In this document: positions 12,386 to 21,284 of the stretch, one piece after another
Numbering within the stretch: the first letter of the stretch is position 1
How the letters are laid out: every line of letters begins with the position of its first letter
Origin: Nautilus pompilius
Lineage: Eukaryota; Mollusca; Cephalopoda; Nautilida; Nautilidae
Direction of reading: 5' to 3'
NCBI GenBank assembly: GCA_018389105.1
Contig: JACATO010000998.1
Location: forward strand, 558,001 to 622,000
DNA: 64,000 nucleotides
The notes under the pieces: generated by a model
What the model saw: only the letters and a program-made list of their open reading frames with translations
Databases searched by the model: none
Told to the model about the DNA's origin: nothing
Position numbers and translations under genes: made by a program

Positions 12386-12430
12386 CAAAAGGATGCCGAA
12401 CTTACTGGAAGTGCCAGGTATCTTGTTCAT
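644..12430 (-). CDS. Split gene A (model): seven exons, product unrecognised
   Basis: This is a composite model; the coding exons are 12430-12406, 6528-6367, 5794-5701, 4624-4512, 3835-3735, 3150-3085 and 727-644, read on the minus strand. Every junction is phase-compatible and the joined frame is 214 codons from ATG to TAA. The best evidence is at 6528-6367 (strong acceptor and GTAAGT donor, fully open) and 727-644 (strong acceptor, then a stop and a poly(A) signal). The exons at 5.8, 4.6 and 3.1 kb are weaker because one splice site at each is poor. I see no signal peptide, membrane segment or familiar catalytic motif. The N-terminal part is rich in His and aromatic residues (HFHFG, AYHYHIG). 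I do not recognise the family. The gene body below 7 kb is CpG-poor, as expected for gene-body methylation of a broadly expressed invertebrate gene (inference). Confidence 0.45.
1144..2235. mobile_element. Tc1/mariner-type element with TIRs, probably non-autonomous
   Basis: The left end CACTGGCTGACCAG.. at 1144 and the right end (reverse complement CACTGGCTGGCCAA..) at 2235 match as terminal inverted repeats of roughly 35 bp, and both are flanked by TA. The 1092-bp length and TA target site fit Tc1/mariner. I find no intact transposase frame inside, so it is decayed or internally deleted. It sits in the last intron of gene A. Confidence 0.6.
2914..2989 (-). other. Frame-breaking cassette exon candidate (76 nt)
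   Basis: GCCTTTCTGCAG precedes and GTAAGTTG follows on the minus strand. All three frames contain a stop; joined in phase 0 after exon 6 it gives TAA at the fourth codon. Like the 50-nt segment upstream, it has better splice sites than some of the coding exons, so it could be a poison exon or an alternative 3' end. Confidence 0.25.
3085..3150 (-). CDS. Gene A exon 6 (tentative)
   Basis: The acceptor CTGAACTACTCCTTGTAG has a branch-like CTGAAC and a pyrimidine tract. The 66 nt encode 22 codons in phase 0 (FDWISADKQLIKRDG...) and end at CCAG|GTGGCG, a donor that is good on the exon side but weak on the intron side. The same frame is open upstream to a second strong acceptor at about 3209 but is interrupted by one TAG exactly at the downstream acceptor. 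Confidence 0.35.
3382..3431 (-). other. Frame-breaking cassette exon candidate (50 nt)
   Basis: TTATTTTATAACTACAG precedes and GTAAGTTG follows this 50-nt segment, so both splice sites are strong. It is open in all three frames, but 50 is not a multiple of 3. Placed between exons 5 and 6 of gene A it shifts the frame and meets TGA inside exon 6. It may be a skipped or NMD-inducing exon, or a decoy. Confidence 0.3.
3735..3835 (-). CDS. Gene A exon 5
   Basis: The acceptor is one of the strongest in the window: a long T-rich tract ending in CCTTTATAG. The 101 nt continue the frame from exon 4 (two bases, 33 codons); the peptide includes LTTLGSRNLRTRIEDPAVF and IPQICLHAP. The donor GACG|GTAGAC matches at GTA but lacks the usual G at +5. 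Confidence 0.45.
4512..4624 (-). CDS. Gene A exon 4
   Basis: The acceptor is TTTTTCTGCTGAACTGG followed 11 nt later by CTACAGAG, with a branch-like CTGAAC. The 113 nt are open in the frame continuing from exon 3 (one base, 37 codons, one base); the peptide includes SLSNSFQTLCQMVHSSAQ and VNDKKVMLK. The donor AAAG|GTGTCT is weak, and the frame would stop two codons into the intron if unspliced. An alternative is a terminal exon ending at that TAA. Confidence 0.4.
5701..5794 (-). CDS. Gene A exon 3 (tentative)
   Basis: The donor AATGA|GTGAGTTT is good. The acceptor AAAGCAG|TCTGG has only a weak pyrimidine tract. The 94 nt are open in the frame that continues from exon 2 (two bases, 30 codons, two bases); the peptide includes IEFPRNLFRKLKRTIPCLEN. 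A second frame here also looks protein-like (SKKFVQKIEENYTLSRE) but runs into TGA at the donor, so the phase-matched frame is preferred. Confidence 0.35.
5880..6090 (-). repeat. SINE-like interspersed repeat, copy 1
   Basis: On the minus strand this carries GATGTGGGAGGAAACCAAG.. followed by TTTGGCGAAGA. The same block order occurs at 15920-16060. Motifs of the GGAGGAAACC type followed by a GATTCGAAC-type end are common in animal interspersed repeats. It lies in an intron of gene A, and its ends are not defined. Confidence 0.4.
6367..6528 (-). CDS. Gene A exon 2
   Basis: A pyrimidine-rich tract ends in GATATTTGCAG immediately before the exon, and the exon ends in AATGACT|GTAAGTATAAC, a near-perfect donor. 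The 162 nt are open in one frame: two bases, 53 codons, one base. Codon texture is strongly coding-like (for example GCTGACCAAGACAAAATGG). The peptide contains HFHFGADQD, HIGPTKVNITLTVRD and LESQYTLHND. This is one of the two most convincing exons in the window. The product is not recognised. Confidence 0.6.
8037..8335. repeat. Polypyrimidine (CT)n-rich tract
   Basis: About 300 bp almost purely of C and T on the plus strand, mainly CTCTCT and CCCTCTCT. Long open frames here (Ser/Leu/Pro-rich on plus, Arg/Glu-rich on minus) are translations of the repeat. Such mirror-symmetric purine/pyrimidine DNA can adopt triplex (H-DNA) structure. Confidence 0.9.
9290..9352. repeat. (ATT)n microsatellite
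   Basis: A near-perfect ATT/TTA repeat with two small interruptions. Confidence 0.95.
10946..11350. repeat. (GA)n array with recurrent dyad phrase
   Basis: GAGA DNA is interrupted at least four times (near 11015, 11075, 11160 and 11280) by a phrase GGTTTCTTTCTCTTAAAGAG. Its TTTCTCTTAAAGAGA core is partly self-complementary, so this is a higher-order minisatellite rather than a plain dinucleotide tract. Confidence 0.85.
12219..12384. repeat. (AAT)n microsatellite
   Basis: Two long AAT blocks are separated by a short GCGGCGACAATACAGC spacer. They sit directly downstream of the donor of the putative first exon of gene A. Confidence 0.95.
12406..12430 (-). CDS. Gene A first coding exon
   Basis: On the minus strand the segment ends in ACTTCCA|GTAAGTTC, a consensus splice donor. 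The ATG at 12430-12428 opens the frame MNKIPGTS plus one base, and that base joins in phase to the exon at 6528. The same frame stays open upstream (residues such as YTLSIVKEELEGPYIGD) with no nearer ATG, so translation could also start further 5'. An (AAT)n tract begins directly downstream in the intron. The region upstream is GC-rich with an inverted CCAAT box. Confidence 0.4.
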
Positions 12431-12439
12431 GTCCCCGAT

Positions 12440-12900
12440 GTATGGACCTTCGAGCTCTTCCTTGACTATGCTGAGCGTATAGCGCGAGTTTTCTTCTTTA
12501 CATGACCTTCGATGGGTGCTGGCCAATGAGAGCCGCGCATAGTGTAACCTGTTCGGAGGACGTACAACAGTTGCATGTCGGTTATCTCCCCCCCCCACCG
12601 TCTCTCTCTCTCTCTCTCTCTGTACGTATACGACTGGCAGCGAACAAAATCCAGCTACGTTCAGCCGCCTTTGATTGCTCGGGATTGGCTGCCGACGACA
12701 ACGAACTACAGTCTTGGAGCTCAAAGAAAGACACAAAAGAGCCGACTGACAGGGGTGGTGGGTGGGTGGGGGGGACGGACGGCAGGTTTGAATCCGCCGA
12801 TCGTGGCAGCCGGTCCCCAAGTGAGTGCATTACTGTCGTCGTCCCCTTCCCGTCCGTCCGTCCACCCACCCTACCAATCGGCGACTCTCTCTTTTTAAAG
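12440..12900 (-). promoter_or_regulatory. Probable promoter / 5' UTR of gene A
   Basis: This GC-rich, CpG-rich block sits immediately upstream of the putative first exon. It contains ATTGG (inverted CCAAT) near 12527 on the minus strand, a short (CT)n tract at 12600-12620 and G-rich runs near 12760, and it has no TATA box I can support. These fit a TATA-less CpG promoter. No start site can be fixed from sequence alone, and activity on the plus strand cannot be excluded. Confidence 0.35.
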
Positions 12901-13708
12901 CCAGGTTCTACTGACGCTCCTTCGACCCCCTGAACGGGTTTTTTAAAGCGCATAGCATAAAGGGGTGGGTGGGTGGGTGGGGGTAGAGAGTAAAAAAATC
13001 GAGACGGCATTCTGTCTCTCTCTCTCTCCACCGTAAATATGACAATTTTATTCTGTGCGATCGGGGGGCTTTTCTCGGTTAAACGGGAAAGCGAACTTTC
13101 CCCATCAGCTTGTTCCTAGGAGAGTGGGTTAGGGACGGACGGACGGACGGGGCGGGGCGGGGCAGGCGCTCTCGCTCTCTGGCCGGGACTGACGCGCGAT
13201 GAAACGAACATGACGACGGATTCGTCCTGGTGTCACCGTCACCTGATTGACAGGGTGTGCCGCTGCGGCTCGCTTGACACAGGTGACACTGTTTAAACAC
13301 CGATCGGCCGGCTCGACTTTAAACTCCCCGGCGCAGTTAATTATGACATTTGTTCCGCAAACAACAAATTGTGTTTGTTCGGTTGGTTTTCTTTTTTTTT
13401 TCCTTCCGGTTGTGTAAACGCGTATTTGGTCGAGTTACCGGGCTTCGTTCGGAAAGCTGCAGTTCGATTTCACCCGTCGGCCGGCCGGTGGGTGGTGGTG
13501 GTGGTGGTGGTTCTCGTCCAAGCCGCCCCCACATACGTCCAAACACACACACACATGCGCTGTTAGGGTTCAGTGTAACCGACTGTTGATGGTTCCACGG
13601 TGCACAAGTCCTCCCATGACGCGTAACTGGGACTCTCGGGCTGTTGTTTGTATTCACTATGGCAGGACCGTTTTCTTCCGAGTTTGAAGAATTCAAGCGA
13701 AGCTTCGT

Positions 13709-13761
13709 ATTATTATTATTATTATTATTATTATATTATTATTATTATTATTATTATTATA
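13709..13761. repeat. (ATT)n microsatellite
   Basis: A TTA repeat with one single-base slip. It gives Leu and Tyr homopolymers in the overlapping frame. Confidence 0.95.
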
Positions 13762-14356
13762 GATCTCCTCCGGCGGCGAAAGAGTTAAAACCAAAACTGC
13801 CGTTTGACGCCTGTGTGAACGGACCACGGTGTCAGCTTGCAGCACACTATTAATTTTTCTCTTTATTTATTTTTCACCAAGCAGGTGCTTGGAAATCTAA
13901 ATCAGCACCTACCCCGTCTCTGAAGCAGAAAACCTTTTCGAAAACAAGGCTGGGAGTGTTCATTGGTGGTCGCTACGCGGGCGGGGGTGAGAGAGAGAGA
14001 GAGAGAGAGATGCACGTAAACCTTAGCAGTAACCCCTTTATAGGCATCTCTCTCTCCCCCCAAGGGAAGCTCGGGAGATCGATGCGTGTATAAACACGCC
14101 TTAATATCGTTACTACCAGCGAAAATGCCGGATCACCATCAGTACCCGACTTTCAGGTCATTTATTTATCGTCGCGAGTTTTCCCAGATAAGAATTACCT
14201 TTCACAAACACGGTTTATTCTTGTCTATGCTTTTCTCGAAATTTTTCCGGTCGGATGCATCTGCTCAGAATACGCCTTACCTCTCGCAAATCAAAGGGAA
14301 GATGAAGAAGAGTAATTTCCGTGGACTTTTAACTCTTCACGCGGCCAAGCTGCCAA

Positions 14357-14373
14357 CAGCACCCCCTAGCGGC
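14357..14373 (-). promoter_or_regulatory. CTCF-like site
   Basis: The minus strand reads GCCGCTAGGGGGTGCTG, very close to the bilaterian CTCF core CCNCTAGGGGGCGCT. It is one of several such sites in this part of the window. Sequence match only. Confidence 0.35.
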
Positions 14374-15268
14374 TGTACTCGACCCGACAGAGTGACGCTA
14401 TCCTTAAGCAAGTGCACCCCACCCACGTTACCAGTACAATTTCAAAATTATTTTTGTTTAACCCACGAAAATAAATAAATAATTAAAATAAATGTTGCAT
14501 GGTAATTTTTTGACACGAAAATAAGTTCATGTAGTATCCTGATCTAATAAAACAACAACAACAACAACAACAGGTGTTATGACTTCTCCCAGTTTTGGCT
14601 AGAACTCATAGTTCGACGTAATAATAACTACAGTTATATATGGATCTGTTTTTATTTGTTGTGTATGCTTAAAAACTCTATTTTTTTTTTTTTATTTAGA
14701 AGAATAATAACCTGTCCTGTCTACTACACCAAAATGCTACTGGAGCGATTGTTAACCATGATTCTAAAACTATACCTAGAACTATGAAATTATGTACCTT
14801 TACTTTGTAAAAAGTCAATTCTTTGGCCATTAATTAGTCTCTCTTTTATTTTGTGTGTGGAATTTGAGTGTTAATTCCATCTAGGGAGGCGGAAACCCCC
14901 CCACAACAATTGAAACGAAATTAAGAACACCTGATCGTATTCCAGATTTAAATAACCTCGAATTATCAGGCAAGAGTTAATTTCTCCTATTCGAGCGAGA
15001 GTCTCTTCGAACTGCAGAGACTCCCAGCAAGTACCCTGCTGTGCGAAGAAACATGACGACGAGAGCGGTAACAACAAAAGCGACGATGGACGGCGTGATT
15101 TGTCTGTTGCATGAAATAAGGTTTAAACGTAGAATCCAGATAATTTTCGAGTGATTTATACAGCACAATTCAGTTTTATCGTTTAATTTAGCAAAGGGCT
15201 TCTTTCTTCGGAGATGAGATAGATTATTAAATAGTTTTATAATCAGTTCGCTATTCATATCATATTTT

Positions 15269-15288
15269 AATAATAATAATAATAATAA

Positions 15289-15376
<88 letters not shown>
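15269..15376. repeat. (AAT)n microsatellite
   Basis: About 108 bp of AAT with two AAT/AT slips. Confidence 0.95.
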
Positions 15377-15682
15377 GTTTAAAGTAAAAGAAATTTTGAT
15401 CGAATTTTTATTTTTCGAGCAACAATACGTATTAAATATTATTACGTGTGATCTACGACTGGTGCCTCCGTCTACCCTTACCTACATTTGTCGCTTAAAT
15501 AGAGCCCCGGCGAACGAGGCTCCGGCTTTTCCTCTCTCTTTGGTCTAAGATGCTCCCACCTATTAACCCGTTTCGCCCACCCAGACGTCGGCCATTCTAT
15601 TTCCAAGCTGACGCGGGGCACAAGGCTGCGGCTCCACAAAAACCTCGGCGGACAAACAAATAAACAAATAAGCAAATGGTCG

Positions 15683-15703
15683 CGATCGATCGATCGATCG
15701 ATC
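15683..15703. repeat. (ATCG)n palindromic microsatellite
   Basis: Five tandem copies of the self-complementary unit ATCG. It gives an IDRSIDRSIDR-type peptide in an overlapping chance frame. Confidence 0.85.
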
Positions 15704-15904
15704 AGCCAGCCGCCCTTCTTTCTGTCTGACGCGGGTGTCGTCGACCCCTCCCAGATCCGCTCTTTTGTCTTTTTCTTATTCATTATCTTCTGGCATCCGG
15801 GAGGAGGGCGGAGGGATGGATACCCGTTTTCAAACAAGGTCTTTTTTTATTCTAATTAAGAGAGTAATGAAAACATAATAAAGTAGACGGCTGAACTGCC
15901 AGAG

Positions 15905-16140
15905 CTAAAGGGCCCTCCACCCCCCCCACCCAGTTCGAATCTCGGTCGGGGTCGGCTCGATTACGTCCTCTTCGCCAGGTGGGCGCGTGAGTTTTCTCCA
16001 GCCACTCTCCGGTTTCCCACCCATCTGAAAATGAAGAGTTCCAGCAGGGATTTTCCTGCAGAAGTCTGAAATGCCGGCCAGGATAAGCAACGCCCTACAG
16101 CGGCTAACCGTAGCAGTACGCTACCTCACCGGGGTTGTCT
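15905..16140 (-). repeat. SINE-like interspersed repeat, copy 2
   Basis: On the minus strand it runs from GGTAGCGTACTGCTACGG (tRNA box-A-like) through GAAACCGGAGAG, GGAGAAAACTCACGCG and TGGCGAAGAGG to GAGATTCGAACTGGG (box-B-like). The GAAACC and TGGCGAAGA blocks match the copy near 6.0 kb. A poly-A tract lies next to the head end at 16180. Family not named; transcription status unknown. Confidence 0.4.
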
Positions 16141-16975
16141 CCCATATAGAGATTGTTGTATGACCAAACAACAACAAAAAAAAAAAAAATAAAGAAAAAG
16201 GTAATGATTAAAATGTGAGATGTTACTAGCGCAGGAATCAAGTTTGTAATAATAACAAAGAGGCCTAAGATCAACGAGTACATCTAAGCCGATAAAGCGC
16301 AGGTTGTGGAAAGAAAGGTCAGTAAGTGTAGACAATAAAACGTCTGACTGGTTCAATAACTAATGAACTTCTGTGACAAAATTCTAAAAAAAACAAACAA
16401 CAGCAACAACAGAAAAGTACAAGGTTTTAATTTTGTTATTAAAATATATTTTTAAAATATTTTTTTTGTTAGAATCATATTATACAACAACAACAACAAA
16501 AAACGTAACTAATTATACATTAAAAACGTGTAAACAGATCCACTTATCGACTGGACAAAATATCGTTATTGACTAACCTTGACATTTACTAATAAGGATC
16601 GACTTTACACGACATTTAATTGCCATCTAATGAAAAAGATGGACTTTGCATATCATCTATATACATTTATCGATAAGGATAAACTTTCCACGACATGTAT
16701 TGACATTTGTGTACAAAGATTTAAAGCTGGATTATACTGGTATATTAACGACGTGCTTTTGTTCAGAGATTGAAATTTTATGTAAGATTTCTAAAAGTTC
16801 GAGCTTTTAAACCAGCCCCTGCAAAAATATTGTAAAAATTTTTTTCTTTTTCTAAACAAGCAGCTGGCCTGTTAAACGCCATGATAAGAGAGGTGGCCTC
16901 GAGATTGTAGGTCGCTGACTAGAGAAATGAGGCACAGAAAGGGTTCCAATACGATGTGACATCCTCCCTGCCGCT

Positions 16976-16985
16976 AGCGCCACCT
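16976..16985 (-). promoter_or_regulatory. CTCF-like site
   Basis: The minus strand reads TTGAGGTGGCGCTAGC, containing AGGTGGCGCT, the core described for Drosophila CTCF. Sequence match only. Confidence 0.35.
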
Positions 16986-18151
16986 CAAGGCGGGCGGGTG
17001 GGTTCCACCCCAAACTCTGTTCCACCGGTCTTAGTCCTGTTAGACCAAGAATATATACGTTTTAAAAAACAAACAAACAAACAAACAATATCTGACTTAT
17101 TCGTCTGTTTGTGTTGCTTGTCTTGACTTATTGTTAAATTGTTACTTAGGGGTCTGGAAGAAGCACGTGGTTTGTGGAGAGGGGGAGATGGTAGTTTATT
17201 TAGAGAAGGTCGTGGCAGGACACGACACGCGGCCTGGACGAGCGATTAGACGAGCGAACAAATGCTCGTGTCGAGGAAGTCGATACCTCGCATTCGAACA
17301 ACGGGTTTTGGCCGGCGAGCAGCAGAAGTCAATGGATGGAGCGATATTAATGGAAAACTATATTAAGCCACTCAGTTTTTCTAGTGGTTTTTACGTTCAG
17401 ACAAACAGACAGGCAGGCTAATAATAATCACCGGTCGGACGACGACGGCTGGGTCCTCGAGGGGACCACAAATTAAGCAGCGAGGGTTCGAAATCGAACA
17501 TCGGCGGCTGTGAAACCTGCAAAAAAAAGAGAGGGGGTTTTGGATGACGCGGATCAGCGCAGACGACATTTTGTTTGATATTGATAAAGGACAGCGATAT
17601 GATATATCACTTAATTCAAAATAAAACACAGATAATTGCCTCTTGACTTTTCATTGTATTTCATATCGCTCGCGATTATCTTCTTTTCTTATCTTGTTAA
17701 ACGAGTTTTCTTCAAGAGGCTGTGAGAGGCTGGAGGGGCCGTGTGGTGGGATGACTTTCTGACCACTTTACCTGTCTGCTTATTTGATAAATTCGTCGTT
17801 TATATCATCACACGCCGACATCAGACGACTGGGGAGGAAATGATTAAGTAAACCTATAAAAGGTAGAGCAACAAGTTTTAAAAAAATAAATGGATTTCAG
17901 CCGAAAGGTCGTTATCACGGTGACCCATCAGAATACTTCTACCGTAGATACACTTTGCTTAATGTTTTTCTTGCATCACTTTCAAAGCTCCTGAAGACAG
18001 ATTCGGAAACAACTCATTCAAGTTTTTTTAACCGACCTTTGATGGGGATGAGACAGTTAATTCTCCACGAGCTGATGGCGGGGCCATGACAGTCGAGAAA
18101 CTTGAATGCGTTTCCTAGGCTTCAGCTTCTTAAACTAGGCATACTCTACCA

Positions 18152-18161
18152 CAGCGCCACC
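18152..18161 (-). promoter_or_regulatory. CTCF-like site (one mismatch)
   Basis: The minus strand reads GGTGGTGGCGCTGTGG, differing by one base from AGGTGGCGCT. Confidence 0.25.
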
Positions 18162-19229
18162 ACCGACAGAATTATACTCACCGTTTGCAAAAAAAAAAAA
18201 AAAACAAGAGTTGGGCTCTTATATTCGTTTATCTTTATTTTATTTTTAATGCATTTATAGGCGACCATTTATGTTTCTATTAATTTAATTCGCAAGTAAA
18301 CGTGAAAGCAACACCAATAGGATTTTCAATGCGGACTTTAATTTCCAAGTAGAAATTAACTTCGTGAAATCACTACTTTGCAATCATCCGTTCTTTTCCG
18401 TTTCCGTCAGTTTTGCTGTTGTTTTACATGTGACGTTACTTCCGGTTATCTGACACACAGTGATATTTTACGAATAATTTTGCCATTATGGAAGTATAGA
18501 ACAGACAACTTCTGTATCCAAAGATCTTTTCAAGAAAAGTAAAAAAAAACAACAGCAAAGTCTTTTCTGAAGTCTTACGCTCGGGATAATCTCGCATTTA
18601 TTGTCTGGGTAAAGATAAACGATGCCCTTTTTTAAAAATAAAAAAAAAAACAACAGAGTTACATATTCATTGTTACATTAGCGATACTATTGTTTGGTGC
18701 TATAAAAGTATTGTTCAGTTATTTTTTTAAGGATGTAAACTCTTTGTTCATTTAAGAATCCGGATTTTCATTAATCCGAATGAACTGTTCTGGAAAGCAA
18801 GCATCTGCCTTACTGGAACACACGACTGTATACTTTAATGAATTTATTTCAGCTTTTTGTACGTATTGAAGAGGAGAAGGAGAAAAAGTGCTCAAGATCA
18901 GACCTCGGTATTTGCTTTCGCCAGGCGGTAAGGCCAATATTTATCTTTGCCGGGTTGAAAATAAAGATGGGAATTTCAACGAACAAACTAGAGACACGAC
19001 ACAGGCACCAAGAGGTTATTGTTTGGTGCTGGACTCCCAACTTTTCACGTAAGCTGCGATGGGATTGATACTTTGCAAGCTTTTAAAGAAAATCTGGGGA
19101 TATAATCGATCGATCAGATCAATCAAACAGGCACGCACGCGCGCGTGTATGCATGTGTGCGCCGAATGTATCAGCTAAAGTCACGTGATCGAACGAAATC
19201 GGTAAAAAAAAAAAAAAAAAAAAATCAGG

Positions 19230-19600
19230 GCCGAACATCGTACTCGTTCTCAGAGCCACGTGTCTGTCTATACTCCATCGCGCAGTAGTTGGCAGTTCTA
19301 CCGAGCGAGTGAGTTGCCCTACTTCCACTCTTTCCCCGCCGACGGCCTCTATGCGCACTGTATTCTGCGATCGGTTGAATTCAGCGCGTACGGCATGCTG
19401 GGAGTTTCACGGACCGAGCTGCGCCGCTTTGTGTTTATCACTTGCAATATTCAAAGAGATCCCCTTTCCTCCAAATCTTGGAAAATTTCAGCTGACGAAG
19501 AAATTCCTTTGCTTCCGGATGTCGCGCTTGTAACGGCAGTTGTGTAAGACTCCGCGAGAAACTTCAGTTATCCGCGGATGAGCCACGAGGTCGAGGCAGA
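19230..19600. promoter_or_regulatory. GC/CpG-rich block, possible promoter
   Basis: A CpG-rich block with no repeats, followed closely by the E-box tandem. No TATA box and no firm splice donor is visible. Proximity to the TCACGTGA array suggests a regulatory element. Confidence 0.25.
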
Positions 19601-19653
19601 AGAAGATTGTTTCGTTGCTTACAAGTTCTCGATTCGACAAAGAGAGAAGAGCT

Positions 19654-19760
19654 ACGTCTCTACCACGTCGTCACGTGATATGTTAAATCAACGTCTCTAC
19701 CACGTCGTCACGTGATATGTTAAACCAACGTCTCTACCACGTCGTCACGTGATATGTTAA
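19654..19760. repeat. 37-bp tandem repeat (2.9 copies) carrying TCACGTGA
   Basis: Units start at 19654, 19691 and 19728 and are almost identical. Each contains the palindrome TCACGTGA inside ACCACGTCGTCACGTGATATG, so three E-boxes are spaced 37 bp apart. TCACGTGA is the preferred site of bHLH-Zip factors of the MITF/TFE and USF types (established knowledge). An isolated TCACGTGA also lies at 19181. Confidence 0.9.
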
Positions 19761-19859
19761 CAGACTCGGAAGTGCAAACTTTAAGCTTTATCGATTCATA
19801 CTATTAATAAAAGTTTACATCCCCCCCCTGCTAGTACAGATAAAGTGGATCTCTTCTTC

Positions 19860-19936
19860 TCTTCTTCTTCTTCTTCTTCTTATTATTATTTTATTATTAT
19901 TATTATTATTATTATATTATTATTATTATTATTATG
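19860..19936. repeat. (TTC)n-(ATT)n compound microsatellite
   Basis: TTC repeats grade into ATT repeats with small slips. Confidence 0.95.
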
Positions 19937-21153
19937 TTTCTGTCTGTATTTGTTTGCCAGTTTTTATCGAATAACGGGCTGGTTCGGAACAGTTGGGTTG
20001 TTTTTCGTTTCTCCTCCCACCCAATACCGTTTATTGATTTTACTTTATTTCTAAAGAAATTTTTTAAAACTTATTTAATTCGACTGCCCTTTCCTCCCCC
20101 CACCACATATTCAGTAACCTCCCCCCTTAATTCCTTTCGCATTTTTTGTCTGCACAGTTCTACATCTTTTCAGTCGAGATGACGAAAGACATAATTACTT
20201 ATCCATTTATTCATCTATTTCTCGCCAAACCGTCAGAGACGTCCAAGGCAAACAAAATATGTCTGTTTCCTACAAAACCGGATCTAAAGGGTCCCTTTTG
20301 TCGGGGAATTTTTTTTTTTTTTAAATTTTTTGGTGGTTATTGATTAGTATTGGAAACAGCACGTGCGAGACAGCTGTACCTTCTACGGTGTCAAGAAATT
20401 AATTAATAAATCGATCAGAAAGGTACACACACTTTAGTTCACAAATATATATATATCTATATCTATATTAATATGTCTGTATGTATATTATATATATATA
20501 TATGTATGTAAAGCAGGATTGGAACTAAAGCTCTAGTTTGAATAAAGGTGCAATGCTTATTCTAAAACTGTTATAAGGAAGTCGGTTCTGCCAGTTTCCT
20601 AAATAAAGAGTTGTGCATTAGAGAGGAACAGAGGAGTGGAATCGGCAACGCGATCTGCAGGTCAGCCGGGCCCCGCGTTTTTTGCCCCCCCCCACCCCTT
20701 CCACCGGGTCCCGCTCCCAGTCTTCTGGTGTTTTTACTCTCTTTCGGATTTGTCCAGAAAGAATAGGTGTTTCGAGAATCTTCGTCCGGCCGCCGGAGGA
20801 CCGCCCGCGGCCCAGAGCAGCGTCGGATACGGTCGCTATGGGTTAGGGAGATCGCTGCAGCCGGGTGGTGAGTTTGCCTTATCGGGAAGAGAAGAGTGAA
20901 TAAAAGAAAGAGAGCAACAGCCAAAAGACGATGGAGGGGGTGGAGACGAGGTGCATGGAATTTCTTCACCGTCCATGAATTCTGGTTCGCAGATGCAATT
21001 TTCTAAAAATCGTTTTTTCAGATCACATTTGGGTGCCAAACTCGTGAGTAAATAAAACCTTTTTTTTTAAAAAAAGAAGAGAAGGTTTGGGAGGGAGCAT
21101 AATTCAGGCGATTGAAATGAACTCTGGTTTTGAGGGCTGTTGTCCATTCTTAC

Positions 21154-21199
21154 CTGTATCAACAATCGGTGAATGGTTTACATCACCATAATTTGTTCG
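21154..21199 (-). other. Splice-flanked island, possible exon (46 nt)
   Basis: The minus strand has a T-rich tract ending AATTAAG, then 46 nt open in phase 0 (RTNYGDVNHSPIVDT) and a perfect donor GATACAG|GTAAGAATGG. The acceptor AG is not ideal. It could belong to a minus-strand transcript not otherwise identified here. Confidence 0.2.
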
Positions 21200-21284
21200 C
21201 TTAATTGATTTCCGACAACAAAACAAAAAAATCAATGTTATTCTATATCGCCAGTGTCTGTTGTCTGTTTGCTTCTTTTTAAAC

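Larger units (their letters stand above)
7200..12400. other. Gene A intron 1: repeats, no exon found
   Basis: This interval holds pyrimidine and purine tracts, an ATT array (9290-9352) and a CpG-rich segment at 9600-9970. A good plus-strand donor (CAAG|GTAAGTAA, 12150) and a minus-strand donor (CGAAG|GTAAGACC, 8965) occur without a convincing matching acceptor. CpG becomes frequent above about 7.4 kb, unlike the gene body below it. Confidence 0.35.
12900..14400. other. GC-rich non-coding block upstream of gene A
   Basis: CpG-rich DNA with runs such as (GGAC)n near 13135, (GTG)n near 13490 and a short GA tract near 13990. No exon with both splice sites was found, and the open frames of 70-150 codons lack coding texture. 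It may extend the regulatory region of gene A. Confidence 0.3.
16150..19180. other. Intergenic DNA, no gene found
   Basis: AT-rich DNA with A-runs (16168-16190, 18189-18204), an (AAAC)n tract at 17067-17088 and two CTCF-like sites. No exon with paired splice sites was recognised. Confidence 0.4.

Noticed and set aside
12311..12820. Full 169-codon minus frame ending in a Tyr homopolymer
   Set aside because: It reads through a consensus donor into the (AAT)n repeat; only the part before 12406 is kept as an exon.
17440..17520. tRNA-like GGTTCGAAATC
   Set aside because: Box B only; no box A and no cloverleaf.
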